Shown here: positions 27,135 to 37,515 of the stretch, in pieces
How positions within the stretch are numbered: position 1 is the stretch's first letter
Layout: each line of letters begins with the position of its first letter
Origin: Egicoccus halophilus
Lineage (GTDB): Bacteria; Actinomycetota; Nitriliruptoria; Nitriliruptorales; Nitriliruptoraceae
Length of the DNA stretch: 64,000 nt
Reading direction: 5' to 3'
Assembly: GCF_004300825.1 (NCBI RefSeq)
Contig: NZ_CP036250.1
Coordinates: 1,798,001 to 1,862,000 of the forward strand
The notes under the pieces: model-generated
What the model was told of the DNA's origin: nothing
What the model saw: only the letters and a program-made list of their open reading frames with translations
Database searches by the model: none
Position numbers and translations under genes: made by a program

Positions 27135-30076
27135 TGGTGCTCCTGTCGGCCCGAAGGGCCGGCCGTGCTGTAGGAGTGGTCTTCGGCAGGCGACGCGGGG
27201 GCGTCCGCGGAGTGGCCCGGTCGGGCCGGCGGGAGGACCTGGCGGTCGCGGGGACGGGTCTCGCCGGCGTCGGACGCCCACGTGGGGATGCCGATGCGGT
27301 TGGGGTCCGGCGGCGGCTCGGGGATGCCCTGGCCGAGGTGGCGCACGATGGCGACCACCAGGCCGACCACCACGAGGTACACGCCGATGTCGAACACCAG
27401 TGACGCCGCCACCTCGAGGTGGAAGGGCAGGAAGGGCAGGTACCACTTCGCACCGTCGAGGAAGGCGCCGGTCGACACCAGGCCGCCCACGCCGTAGCCG
27501 ACGGCGACGAGCAGCCCGACACCGACCAGCGGCAGGGTCCGCAGCAGGCGGCTCTGCCAGATGCGCTGGTGGCCACGGGCGAGGTAGAGCAGCACGACCG
27601 CGGCGCCCACGGCCAGGCCACCGATGAAGCCACCGCCGACCGCGTCGTGGCCGCGCAGCAGCAGCCACAGCGAGGCGAGCACCATCGCGGGGGCGAGCAG
27701 GCTGGCGCACGTGCGCAGGATCGGGCTGTCGATCACGCCGATGCCGCCCCACTGGGTCGGGGTCAGCGGCTCGCCGTCGACGCCGGGACGCGGTACGGCG
27801 CTGCGCGAGGACAACCGGACCAGCGAGAAGATGGCGGCGCCGGCGACGGCCAGCACGGTGATCTCCCCGAGGGTGTCCAGGGCACGGAAGTCGACCAGGA
27901 TCGTGTTGACGACGTTGGCGCCGCCGGTGAGCCCCTCGCCGTCGGCGAGGAACTGGGCACCGACCTCGGACAGCTCACGGCGGCCGGTGAACAGGTAGGT
28001 GCCGACGCCGACCAGCGTGCCGACGACGACGGCGACGACCGCCGCGGTGACCTTGCGCACCTGGCTGACCTTCGGGAAGGTCGAGGGCAGGCGGCGGAAG
28101 ACGACCACGAACAGCGCGACCGACAGCGTCTCGACCAGGATCTGCGTGAGCGCCAGGTCCGGCGCGCCCAGCAGGATGAACCAGCCGGCCACGGTGAACC
28201 CGGCCATGCCGAGGGTCGCGATGGCCGCGAGGCGGCTGCGGGCCTGGACGGTGCCGACGATGGCGGCGGCGAGCAGCACCACGATCGCCCAGTCGGCCGC
28301 CAGCCACGGGGCCGGGTCGCCGAGCCCGTCGGTGCCGACCCGCAACGTGCTGGCGACGCCGACGGTGGCGAGGGTCAGGACCACCGGCATCAGGTAGAAG
28401 GCCGCGCCGTGGGGGACCGAGGGGCTGCCGACCCGGGTGCCCAGCGCCAGCACCCCGTCGTAGATCCGGTCGAAGACGTCGGCCCCGCGCGGGAGCGTGA
28501 TCCGCTGCTGCCAGGTCTCGATGCGGGTGCGCAGCAGCACGGCGCCGAGTCCGAGGCCGAGCACGATGCTCGACAGCAGCAGCGGCAGACCGAACCCGTG
28601 CCACAGCGCGAGGTGCATGTGCGACTCGTGGTTGCCGGTGGTGACGACGCCGACCGCGTCGACCAGCGGGTCGAACCGGCCGACGACCGCCGACAGGCCG
28701 AGTCCGAGCAGGCCGAGCAGCGCCGCGGGCGCAGCGAACGAGCGCGGTGCCCGGTGGGCGTGGGTGCGCTCCGGTCCCTCGAACGTGCCGAGGTAGTAGC
28801 GGGCGCTGTAGGCCACCGTGCCGATGCTGGCCAGCACCGCCAGGACGATGCCGACGACCCCGAGCCAGGCCGGGTCGTTCGCCTCGAGGAAGGCGGCGAA
28901 GATCTCCTCCTTCGACACGAACCCGAGCAGCGGCGGGATGCCGGCCATCGAGGCGGCGGCGAGGCCACCGGCCAGCGCGGTCAGCGGCAGGGTCCGACGC
29001 AGGCCGCCGAGCCGGCGCAGGTCGCGGGTGCCGGCCTCGTGGTCGACGATGCCGACGGTCATGAACAGCGCGGCCTTGTACAGCGCGTGGGCGAGCACGT
29101 GCAGGCTGGCGGCGGCCAGGGCGTAGAACGTGCCGATGCCGATGATGCCGACCATCAGGCCGAGCTGGCTGATCGTCGAGTAGGCCAGCAGCGCCTTGAG
29201 GTCGTTCTGCTTGGTGGCCACGACCGCGCCGAACAGGGCCGTGCCCATGCCGACCAGCACCAGCGTGACCTGCCACAGGGGCACGCCGCCGAACAGCGGG
29301 GTGAACCGGAACAGCAGGTAGATGCCGGCCTTGACCATCGTCGCGGCGTGCAGGTAGGTCGACACCGGCGTCGGGGCGACCATGGCCCCGGGCAACCAGA
29401 AGTGGAACGGGAACTGCGCCGACTTGGTGAAGGCCGCCAGCAGCAGCAGCACGATCGCCGCGGAGGCCACGCCCGACGCGAGGATCGTCTCGCGCGAGGC
29501 GAGGATCTCGTGCAGCGACCCCGTGCCGGCGGCGACCGCGAGCAGCGTCACGCCGGCCAGCAGCGCCAGCCCGCCCAGCCCGGTGGTGAGGAACGCCCGG
29601 GTCGCGCCCTGCTTGCCCTCGCCCAGCCCACCGATGAGGAAGAAGCTCGAGACGCTGGTGAGCTCCCAGAACACGAACAGCAGCAGCACGTCGTCGGCGA
29701 GCACCAGGCCGAGCATCGCGCCGGCGAACAGGGTGAGCAACGACAGGTAGCGGGCGGTCTTGGGGCTGTCCGGCCCGAAGTAGCGGGCCGCATAGGCGAG
29801 CACCATCGCCCCGACGACCAGCACGATCATCGAGAACAGCAGTGCCAGACCGTCGAGGCGCAGGGCGAAGTCGATGCCCGCGTCGGGCAGCCAGGCCAGC
29901 GACTGGGTGACGTGCTCGTCGTCGAGCACGGCCGGAGCCTGGACACCGATCCAGCCCGCCACGGCGAGCAGCACCGCGCCGCCGAGATAGCCGGCGTTGC
30001 GGTCGAGGAGGCGGACGAGCAGCGGCGTCAGTGCGGCGAGCACGAACACGGCGCCGACGGCGAGGGCGAGGGTCAC
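27131..30076 (-). CDS. mrpA: Mrp antiporter subunit A with C-terminal MnhB domain (MrpAB fusion)
   Basis: A 981-residue, roughly 20-helix protein. Residues 1-500 are the NuoL-like channel (LFVFWELTSVSSFFLIGG, SAQFPFHFWLPGAMVAPTPVS, LKALLAYSTISQLGLM). Residues 580-770 hold the DUF4040 and MrpA C-terminal segments (GAPDLALTQILVETLSVALF, NVVNTILVDFRALDTLGE). Residues 800-920 are an MnhB domain (GHDAVGGGFIGGLAVGAAVVLL), so MrpA and MrpB are one protein and no separate mrpB follows. First gene of the A/B-C-D-E-F-G operon; together these exchange cytoplasmic Na+ for external H+. GTG start, weak ribosome site. Confidence 0.93.
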   Translation of the reverse strand: MTLALAVGAVFVLAALTPLLVRLLDRNAGYLGGAVLLAVAGWIGVQAPAVLDDEHVTQSLAWLPDAGIDFALRLDGLALLFSMIVLVVGAMVLAYAARYFGPDSPKTARYLSLLTLFAGAMLGLVLADDVLLLFVFWELTSVSSFFLIGGLGEGKQGATRAFLTTGLGGLALLAGVTLLAVAAGTGSLHEILASRETILASGVASAAIVLLLLAAFTKSAQFPFHFWLPGAMVAPTPVSTYLHAATMVKAGIYLLFRFTPLFGGVPLWQVTLVLVGMGTALFGAVVATKQNDLKALLAYSTISQLGLMVGIIGIGTFYALAAASLHVLAHALYKAALFMTVGIVDHEAGTRDLRRLGGLRRTLPLTALAGGLAAASMAGIPPLLGFVSKEEIFAAFLEANDPAWLGVVGIVLAVLASIGTVAYSARYYLGTFEGPERTHAHRAPRSFAAPAALLGLLGLGLSAVVGRFDPLVDAVGVVTTGNHESHMHLALWHGFGLPLLLSSIVLGLGLGAVLLRTRIETWQQRITLPRGADVFDRIYDGVLALGTRVGSPSVPHGAAFYLMPVVLTLATVGVASTLRVGTDGLGDPAPWLAADWAIVVLLAAAIVGTVQARSRLAAIATLGMAGFTVAGWFILLGAPDLALTQILVETLSVALFVVVFRRLPSTFPKVSQVRKVTAAVVAVVVGTLVGVGTYLFTGRRELSEVGAQFLADGEGLTGGANVVNTILVDFRALDTLGEITVLAVAGAAIFSLVRLSSRSAVPRPGVDGEPLTPTQWGGIGVIDSPILRTCASLLAPAMVLASLWLLLRGHDAVGGGFIGGLAVGAAVVLLYLARGHQRIWQSRLLRTLPLVGVGLLVAVGYGVGGLVSTGAFLDGAKWYLPFLPFHLEVAASLVFDIGVYLVVVGLVVAIVRHLGQGIPEPPPDPNRIGIPTWASDAGETRPRDRQVLPPARPGHSADAPASPAEDHSYSTAGPSGRQEHQ

Positions 30077-30202
30077 GAGCGAGATCCGTCTGCTCCGCCG
30101 GCGGTGCCGGCAACCAATTCAGCGGGCGAAGTCGAGTTCCGACATCCGGTCGGTCGCCTCAGCGGGGACTTCAGCGACGTGTCAGGATTGTTGGCACGGT
30201 AT

Positions 30203-30218
30203 CCCGCGACGTCGCGGG
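30203..30218. promoter_or_regulatory. 16-bp perfect palindrome in the divergent mrpA / hemerythrin spacer
   Basis: CCCGCGACGTCGCGGG at 30203-30218 is a perfect inverted repeat within the 256-bp spacer. Close by, CCGTCCG and CGGACGG (30233-30253) make a 7-bp hairpin. Either could be an operator for one or both divergent genes; no regulator is encoded nearby. Confidence 0.35.
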
Positions 30219-30332
30219 CAACGTGTCGGTGTCCGTCCGGTCGCGACGGACGGTCCGCCGCTCGCACGGTGCTCTGGGAGGATGACCGGCGGCAGGGCGC
30301 ACTCCGGCGCCCGCGAGCAGGGAGCAGCACCC

Positions 30333-30875
30333 GTGAGTCAGCAGTACGCAGGCGCGAGCACCGCCGACACCGAGGACGTCGTCGGTCTGATCCTCGCCGA
30401 CCACCGCGAGTTCGAGCGGCTGTTCCGGTTGCTGCGCAACCGCGAGGAGGACCGCGCCGCCCTGCGCGGGCAGCTCGCGGACCTGCTCGTGGCGCACGCC
30501 GAGGCCGAGGAACAGGAGGTCTACCCGGCACTGCGCCGCAAGGCGCCCGAGGAGGCCGAGGAGATCGAGCACGGCTCCGAGGAGCACAGCGAGGGCCACG
30601 AGGCCCTGCTCGAACTGCTCGAGGTGGCCGACGTCGACGACCACGACACGTTCGAGGACAAGCTCGAGGAGCTCGTCGAGGCGCTCAACCACCACATCGA
30701 CGAGGAGGAGCGCGACATCCTCAACGCGGCCCGGGAGAACGTCGGCGACGACGAGCGCGCCGAGCTCGGTCGCGCCTTCCTCGCGGTCCGCAACCGCCTG
30801 CTGGAGGGCACCCCGGGTGACGTGGACAACGTGGGCCGGTTGGTGGACGAGGCCCGCGAGAAGGGCGAGCTCTAG
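30333..30875 (+). CDS. Hemerythrin-like (HHE domain) protein
   Basis: A 180-residue helical cytoplasmic protein. DHREFERLFRLLR, VAHAEAEEQEVYPAL, EHSEGHEALLELL and HHIDEEERDIL supply the His and Glu residues of a hemerythrin HHE cation-binding domain, which could bind a di-iron centre and sense or store O2 or NO. GTG start follows GGGAG at 8 nt. Strongly acidic overall. The stop codon shares the CTAG palindrome with the stop of the convergent MFS gene. Confidence 0.85.
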   Translation: MSQQYAGASTADTEDVVGLILADHREFERLFRLLRNREEDRAALRGQLADLLVAHAEAEEQEVYPALRRKAPEEAEEIEHGSEEHSEGHEALLELLEVADVDDHDTFEDKLEELVEALNHHIDEEERDILNAARENVGDDERAELGRAFLAVRNRLLEGTPGDVDNVGRLVDEAREKGEL

Positions 30876-32050
30876 CGCTCACCTGCCTCGACGGGCGCCG
30901 CCTCGGCGGCGACGACGGCCGGGCGCAGCGTCATGACGAGGACGAACACGCCGACGGCGAACAGCGGCACGCGCAGGTCGAGCTGTTCGGTTAGCACGCC
31001 GATCAGCGGGGGGCCGGCCAGGAACCCGCCGTAGCCGATCGTGGCGACGGCGGCCACTCCCTCGCCCGGCGAGCGGGCGAGGCGGCCGGCGGCGCTGAAG
31101 CACAGCGGGACGATCGGGGCCAGCCCGGCGCCGGCCAGGGCGAAGCCGGCGACCGCGGCCGGCAGCGTCGGGACCAGCGTGACCAGGACGAACCCGAGGC
31201 CGGCGACCGCGCCGCTGGCACGGACCACCGCCGCAGGGCCGAACCGCCGGGTCACCCGGTCGCCCAGCAGTCGCGCGAGGGTCATCGCGGCGGTGAAGGC
31301 CACGTAGCCCCAGGTCACCCGCTCGGGGGCGACCCCCACGACGTCGTCGAGGTGGATCCCGCTCCAGTCGCTGGCGGTCCCCTCACCGAGCGCCGACGCG
31401 AAGCAGATCAGCGCGACCGGCACCAGCGCGCCGCGTGGCAGGGCGAAGCGCGGTGAGGAGGTCCCCGCCACGGCCCGGTCGCGGACCCGCAGCCAGCGCG
31501 CGAGCACCGCCACGGTCGCGGCGACGACCAGGGCGACCACCGTGAGATGCACCTCGACCGGTACCCGTGCCCGCACCGCCACGGTGGCCGCCAGCGCGCC
31601 GAGCAGGCTGCCGACGCTCCAGGCGGCATGCAGCCCGACCAGGATCGAGCGCCCGTAGCCGCGCTCGACGCCCACGCCCTGGGCGTTCATGCCGATGTCC
31701 ATCGTGCTCACCGACGCGCCGAAGGCGGCCAGCGTCGCCGCCAGCGACCACGGCGAGGGTGCCAGCCCGAGCAGCGGCAGGACGACCACGATGCCGATCG
31801 CGCCGGTGACGGTGACGGCCCGGCTGCCGATGCGCGCGACCAGGCCGCCGGCCAGCGGCAGGGCGACGATCGTGCCCAGCGCCATGCCGAGCAGGACCAT
31901 CCCGAGCGTCGCCTCGCTCATGCCCAGCCCGCTGCGCACGTCGGGGATGCGGGCGATCCACGACGCCATCGCCGCGCCGTTGGCCAGGAACGCGGCCGTC
32001 ACGGCGAGCCGGGCGGAACGGTCGGGGACCAGCGCGGCGGGAACGGTCAT
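30872..32050 (-). CDS. MFS transporter (YbjJ-like)
   Basis: A 392-residue permease with 12 predicted helices. FLANGAAMASWIARIPDVRSGLGMSEATLG opens the protein in the manner of the YbjJ-like MFS group, and LGDRVTRRFGPAAVV is the loop between helices 8 and 9. The substrate is unknown. ATG start; the 162 bp up to the next gene hold no other feature I can name. Confidence 0.85.
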   Translation of the reverse strand: MTVPAALVPDRSARLAVTAAFLANGAAMASWIARIPDVRSGLGMSEATLGMVLLGMALGTIVALPLAGGLVARIGSRAVTVTGAIGIVVVLPLLGLAPSPWSLAATLAAFGASVSTMDIGMNAQGVGVERGYGRSILVGLHAAWSVGSLLGALAATVAVRARVPVEVHLTVVALVVAATVAVLARWLRVRDRAVAGTSSPRFALPRGALVPVALICFASALGEGTASDWSGIHLDDVVGVAPERVTWGYVAFTAAMTLARLLGDRVTRRFGPAAVVRASGAVAGLGFVLVTLVPTLPAAVAGFALAGAGLAPIVPLCFSAAGRLARSPGEGVAAVATIGYGGFLAGPPLIGVLTEQLDLRVPLFAVGVFVLVMTLRPAVVAAEAAPVEAGER

Positions 32051-32212
32051 GGCGGCCCTGCACGGTTCCGACGATCAGCGAGGCGGTCCCGGGCAGGACC
32101 GAGCCGCGGGAGGATACGTCCCGCCGCGACGCGCGCGGTCGCGGGAGCCGAGGCATGTCCACGTCGGGGCCGACACGACGTCAGGGCACCACGGGGGCAG
32201 GCGGGGACGGGA

Positions 32213-32764
32213 TCACGTCCGGGGATGCTCGGAGGCGCGGCGGACACCGTTCAGCAGCGACGGGTCCAGGGGCTGTTTGCCGTGCAGCACCGTCATGTCC
32301 CCGGTCGTCTCGAAGACCACGGCATGGACCTCGGCCGGGTCGAGGACGTTGGCGGCCCGCAGCTTGGCGGTGAGGTCGTCGGGCGTCAGGCGGGCGGCGG
32401 CCAGCGCCTCGTGCATCACCTGTCCTTCGTGCATCAGCAGCAGCGGCTCGTTGTCGACCGTGCGGTCGAACCGGCTCTGCTGCCGCAGCTTGGCGATCGC
32501 CCACTGCGAGAAGAACAGCACCGCGACCGCGACCAGCCCGGACGCCACCGGGGCGTTGCCGAGCGCGACGCCGGCGATGATGGAGCCGACCGCGACGGTC
32601 ATCGCGAAGTCGAACGCCGACAGCTTCGCGAAGCTGCGCAGGCCGAGCAGCCGGTTGGCGAGCACGACCCAGGCGTAGATCGCCAGGACCGAGACCAGCA
32701 CCGCCACCAGCTCGCCCGCGCCGGCACCGAGCTGCGCGGTCAGGGAGCGCCAGATGTCCGCCAC
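32213..32764 (-). CDS. DUF421 / YetF-like membrane protein
   Basis: 183 residues: three N-terminal helices, then a small cytoplasmic domain. RLLGLRSFAKLSAFDFAMTVAVGSIIAG is the DUF421 family signature, and NEPLLLMHEGQVMHEALAAARLTPDDL begins the soluble domain. Molecular role unknown. GTG start 3 nt after the stop of the copper-protein gene, so the two are probably co-transcribed. Confidence 0.85.
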   Translation of the reverse strand: MADIWRSLTAQLGAGAGELVAVLVSVLAIYAWVVLANRLLGLRSFAKLSAFDFAMTVAVGSIIAGVALGNAPVASGLVAVAVLFFSQWAIAKLRQQSRFDRTVDNEPLLLMHEGQVMHEALAAARLTPDDLTAKLRAANVLDPAEVHAVVFETTGDMTVLHGKQPLDPSLLNGVRRASEHPRT

Positions 32765-32767
32765 CGG

Positions 32768-33157
32768 TCAGGCGACGGCGTCGAGCAGGTCCCGACAGGC
32801 CTGTTCGCACCGGCGGCAGGCCTCGGCGCACGCGCGGCAGTGGTCGTGGTGCTCGGCGTGCTGCTCGCACTCCTCGGCGCAGGCACGGCAGGCCTCGGCG
32901 CAGACCCGCACGAGCTCCAACCACGGCGCCCCGGACGCGCCGGCGCGGGCGACGACCTTCGCCGTGGCCGCGCAGATGTCGGCGCAGTCGAGGTCGGAAC
33001 GTACGCAGCGCACCAGGCCCGGGTCGCCCTCCTCGAGGCAGGCGTCGGCGCAGGCCGTGCAGTGACCGGCACAGTCCAGTGCGGCCTCGACCACCTTCGC
33101 GAGCAGGTCGACACGCAGGTCGTCGCCGTGGTCGCGCAGCACTTCGCTGATCGCCAT
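32768..33157 (-). CDS. Four-helix bundle copper-binding protein (DUF326/Csp-like)
   Basis: 129 residues with many Cys in CxxC/CxxxC spacing along amphipathic helices: CAGHCTACADACLEE, CADICAATAK, CAEACRACAEECEQHAEHHDHC, CRACAEACRRCEQAC. This is the pattern of cytosolic copper storage proteins (Csp3) that bind Cu(I) inside the bundle. No signal peptide. ATG at 33155-33157 follows GGGAG. Copper as ligand is inferred from the family. Confidence 0.87.
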   Translation of the reverse strand: MAISEVLRDHGDDLRVDLLAKVVEAALDCAGHCTACADACLEEGDPGLVRCVRSDLDCADICAATAKVVARAGASGAPWLELVRVCAEACRACAEECEQHAEHHDHCRACAEACRRCEQACRDLLDAVA

Positions 33158-33210
33158 GTCCGTGCTCCCTTCGTCGGGTGTGGAAGGACACACCCAACCG
33201 GGGGAGCGGC

Positions 33211-33236
33211 CGGTCGGGGCGGGGGCGCCCCGACCG
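33211..33236 (-). terminator. Hairpin terminator after acsA
   Basis: A perfect 10-bp stem, CGGTCGGGGC and GCCCCGACCG, with a 6-nt loop, 8 nt past the acsA stop on the minus strand. It separates acsA from the copper-protein gene. Confidence 0.65.
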
Positions 33237-33243
33237 AACGGCG

Positions 33244-35199
<1,956 letters not shown>

Positions 35200-35325
35200 G
35201 ATCTCGTGCTCCCACGTCTGGCGGTCGAGGTCGAGGTCGACGCTAGTCCCTGCCGTGCCCGGGCGCGCCGGTCGGACCGCCCACCCGCGGACCGACGAAG
35301 GCGTGCTCCCGACCGCGGGGCCGGC

Positions 35326-36132
35326 TCAGCGCAGCCGGCGGGTGACCTCGCCGACGATGCGTCGGGTGAGCCGGGTGGGGGTCAGCGTCGTCGCGGTCAC
35401 CCCGACCCGGTACCACCAGCTCGGTAGCACCAGGGCGCGTCCGCGGGCCACGCCGTCGAGGCCGGCCCGGGCGACGTCGCCCGGCCGGTCCCACACGAAG
35501 CCGGGGATGCGCGCGGCGATTTCGTTGGCGTCGGCGGCGTCGACGAAGCCGGACCGGGTGAAGCCCGGGGCGAGGGCGGTGACCGTCACCCCGGTGGAAC
35601 GCAGCTCCTCGTGCAGCGCCTGCGACCAGCTCGAGACGAACGCCTTGGTGGCGGCGTAGGTGGCCATGTTCGCGACCGGCTCGAACGCCGCGACCGACGC
35701 CACGTTGAGCACCGCCCCCTGCCGCTCGCGCAGCAACGGCAACGCCGCGTGGGTCAGCCGTAGTGGCGCGAGCACGTTGAGGCGGACCGACTGCTCGGCC
35801 TCGTCGACGTCGAGCTCGGCGAAGGGTCCCACCTGTCCCGTGCCGGCGTCGTTGACGAGCAGGTCGATCGGCGCGTCACGGTCCTGCAGACGCGTGCACA
35901 CCCGGCGCAGGTCCGTCTCGTCGGTCAGGTCGGCGGCCAGCACCTCGACGTCCCGGCCGGGACCGTCGGGCGCCGAGGCGCGCAGTTCGTCGGCCAGCGC
36001 CGTCAGGGCCTGCTCGTCGCGGGCGACCAGGACGGTGGCGACGTTGCGCGCCGCGAGCTGTCGGGCCAACTCGGTGCCGATGCCCGACGACGCGCCGGTG
36101 ACCAGCGCCCGGGAGAACCGCCGCAGCGTCAT
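35326..36132 (-). CDS. Short-chain dehydrogenase/reductase
   Basis: A 268-residue classical SDR. TGASSGIG binds NAD(P), NDAG is the structural motif, and YAATKAF holds the catalytic Tyr and Lys with the Ser in NVASVAAF. The ATG at 36130-36132 overlaps the pmbA stop (ATGA); an earlier in-frame ATG would lie inside pmbA. The substrate is unknown. Last gene of a tldD-pmbA-SDR operon, although a functional tie to the protease pair is not evident. Confidence 0.87.
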   Translation of the reverse strand: MTLRRFSRALVTGASSGIGTELARQLAARNVATVLVARDEQALTALADELRASAPDGPGRDVEVLAADLTDETDLRRVCTRLQDRDAPIDLLVNDAGTGQVGPFAELDVDEAEQSVRLNVLAPLRLTHAALPLLRERQGAVLNVASVAAFEPVANMATYAATKAFVSSWSQALHEELRSTGVTVTALAPGFTRSGFVDAADANEIAARIPGFVWDRPGDVARAGLDGVARGRALVLPSWWYRVGVTATTLTPTRLTRRIVGEVTRRLR

Positions 36133-37511
36133 CCGCGTGCACCGCCGGTGAAGTTCCACGCCTTGAGTCGCAGCGACGGCGCGATCACCGCGCCCGGACC
36201 GAACTCCGCGTCGGCGTAGCGGTCGTCGTTGCCGATCGCGGCGACCTGCCCCTGCGCCAGGGCCTGCACGAACGACTGCGTGAACCGCAGGTTGCCGACC
36301 GCGCCGACCACCTCACCGTCCTCGACCAGAAACGTGCCGTTGCGGGTCAGCCCCGTCACCACCAACGTCTTCGGGTCGAGCACCCGGCAGTAGTGGAACT
36401 GGGTTACCAGCAGACCGCGCCCGACGTCGGCGACCAGCTGCTCGGCCGGTGGGGTGCCCGCCACCAGGCGCATCGTCGTCGGCACCGCGCCGAACCCGGC
36501 GCCGCCCGGGACCGCGCTGCCCGTCGTCTGTGTCCCGGCGCGCCTGGCCGTGCGGCGGTCGTGGGCGAGGTTGCGGGTGACGCCCGCCTCGACCAGCGGG
36601 TAGGTCCGGCGCGGGGTGCCCTCGTTGTCGAAGGGCAGTGCCACCGAGCGCGGGTCGTCCGGGTCCTCGAGGATCGTCAGCTGCGCGTCGAGCTGCTGTT
36701 CGCCGATCTTGGCGTACGAACCCCCCTCGAGGTGCATCTTGGCGTTGAAGCCGTACACGCCCAGGAACGTCAGGATCGTCGCCACCGCCTCCGGGCCGAG
36801 CACCACCTCGTAGATCCCGGGGTCGACGTCGACGAACTCGGCCGAGCGTCGGCCACGGTCGGCCGCCAGCGCACCGGCCGCCGCCGCGTCCAGCTCGGTC
36901 AACCGCTGCGAGGTCTGGTGCGCCGAGCCCGCCGACGACCCCGTCTGGTGGATGCCGTCGACCGTCGCGCGCGACGTACGCCCGACGACGCGCTGCCCGG
37001 CCGTCGAAGCGAACGCGGCCCAGGTCGCCTCCGTGTCGAGGTAGCCCGCGGCCCGCAGGTCGCGGTCGGCGTCCACGAACGCCTTGACCCGCTCGGCGCG
37101 CTCCTCGGGACGCGCGTCGGCCGTCGCCGCGTCGAAGTTGCCCTCCCGGGTGACCGGCGCCGGCGGCGTCGCCCCCGGCCAGTGCGGGTCGACCGGCTGC
37201 AACGAGGCCGAGTCCAGCGTCGAGGCGATCAGCGAGCGCAGGGCGTCGTCGCGGGTGTCGGTCGTCGCCGCCGTCGCGGTGCGTCCGTCCACCGCCAACG
37301 TCAGCGCGACCGAGACCGTGTCCTCGCCGACGTGCTGGTGCACGAACGAGTTCGCGAACCGGGTCAGGCCGTGGCGGGTGCGGCCGACCAGGACGTTGGC
37401 CTCGACCGTCGCGTGCTGCGCGCGCGGGCTCGTCCGCACCAGCTCGACCACGCGGTCGGCGAGTGCCTGCAGATCGGTCAGGTCACGGACGGGGTGCTCG
37501 TCGGTCGTCAT
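36129..37511 (-). CDS. pmbA: PmbA/TldE-like metallopeptidase partner
   Basis: A 460-residue member of peptidase family U62/M103. It lacks the HExxxH motif of TldD, as expected of the non-catalytic TldE/PmbA partner. Family regions seen: FANSFVHQHVGEDTVSVALT near the N-terminus, FDNEGTPRRTYPLVEAGV in the middle and NGTFLVEDGEVVGAVGNLRFTQSF near the C-terminus. With TldD it forms a heterodimeric protease that degrades unfolded or modified peptides. Starts at ATG 4 nt after the tldD stop. Confidence 0.9.
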   Translation of the reverse strand: MTTDEHPVRDLTDLQALADRVVELVRTSPRAQHATVEANVLVGRTRHGLTRFANSFVHQHVGEDTVSVALTLAVDGRTATAATTDTRDDALRSLIASTLDSASLQPVDPHWPGATPPAPVTREGNFDAATADARPEERAERVKAFVDADRDLRAAGYLDTEATWAAFASTAGQRVVGRTSRATVDGIHQTGSSAGSAHQTSQRLTELDAAAAGALAADRGRRSAEFVDVDPGIYEVVLGPEAVATILTFLGVYGFNAKMHLEGGSYAKIGEQQLDAQLTILEDPDDPRSVALPFDNEGTPRRTYPLVEAGVTRNLAHDRRTARRAGTQTTGSAVPGGAGFGAVPTTMRLVAGTPPAEQLVADVGRGLLVTQFHYCRVLDPKTLVVTGLTRNGTFLVEDGEVVGAVGNLRFTQSFVQALAQGQVAAIGNDDRYADAEFGPGAVIAPSLRLKAWNFTGGARG

Positions 37512-37515
37512 CGTC

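Noticed and set aside
16161-30076. Respiratory complex I or a membrane-bound hydrogenase
   Set aside because: NuoL/M/N/K-like subunits are present, but so are MrpE, F and G, and there are no NuoB, C, D, H, I or NiFe hydrogenase genes.
27419-30820. A plus-strand open frame of more than 1100 codons
   Set aside because: It lies antisense to mrpA; its product is a low-complexity Gln/Arg/Asp string caused by GC-rich codon bias, while mrpA shows clear family motifs.
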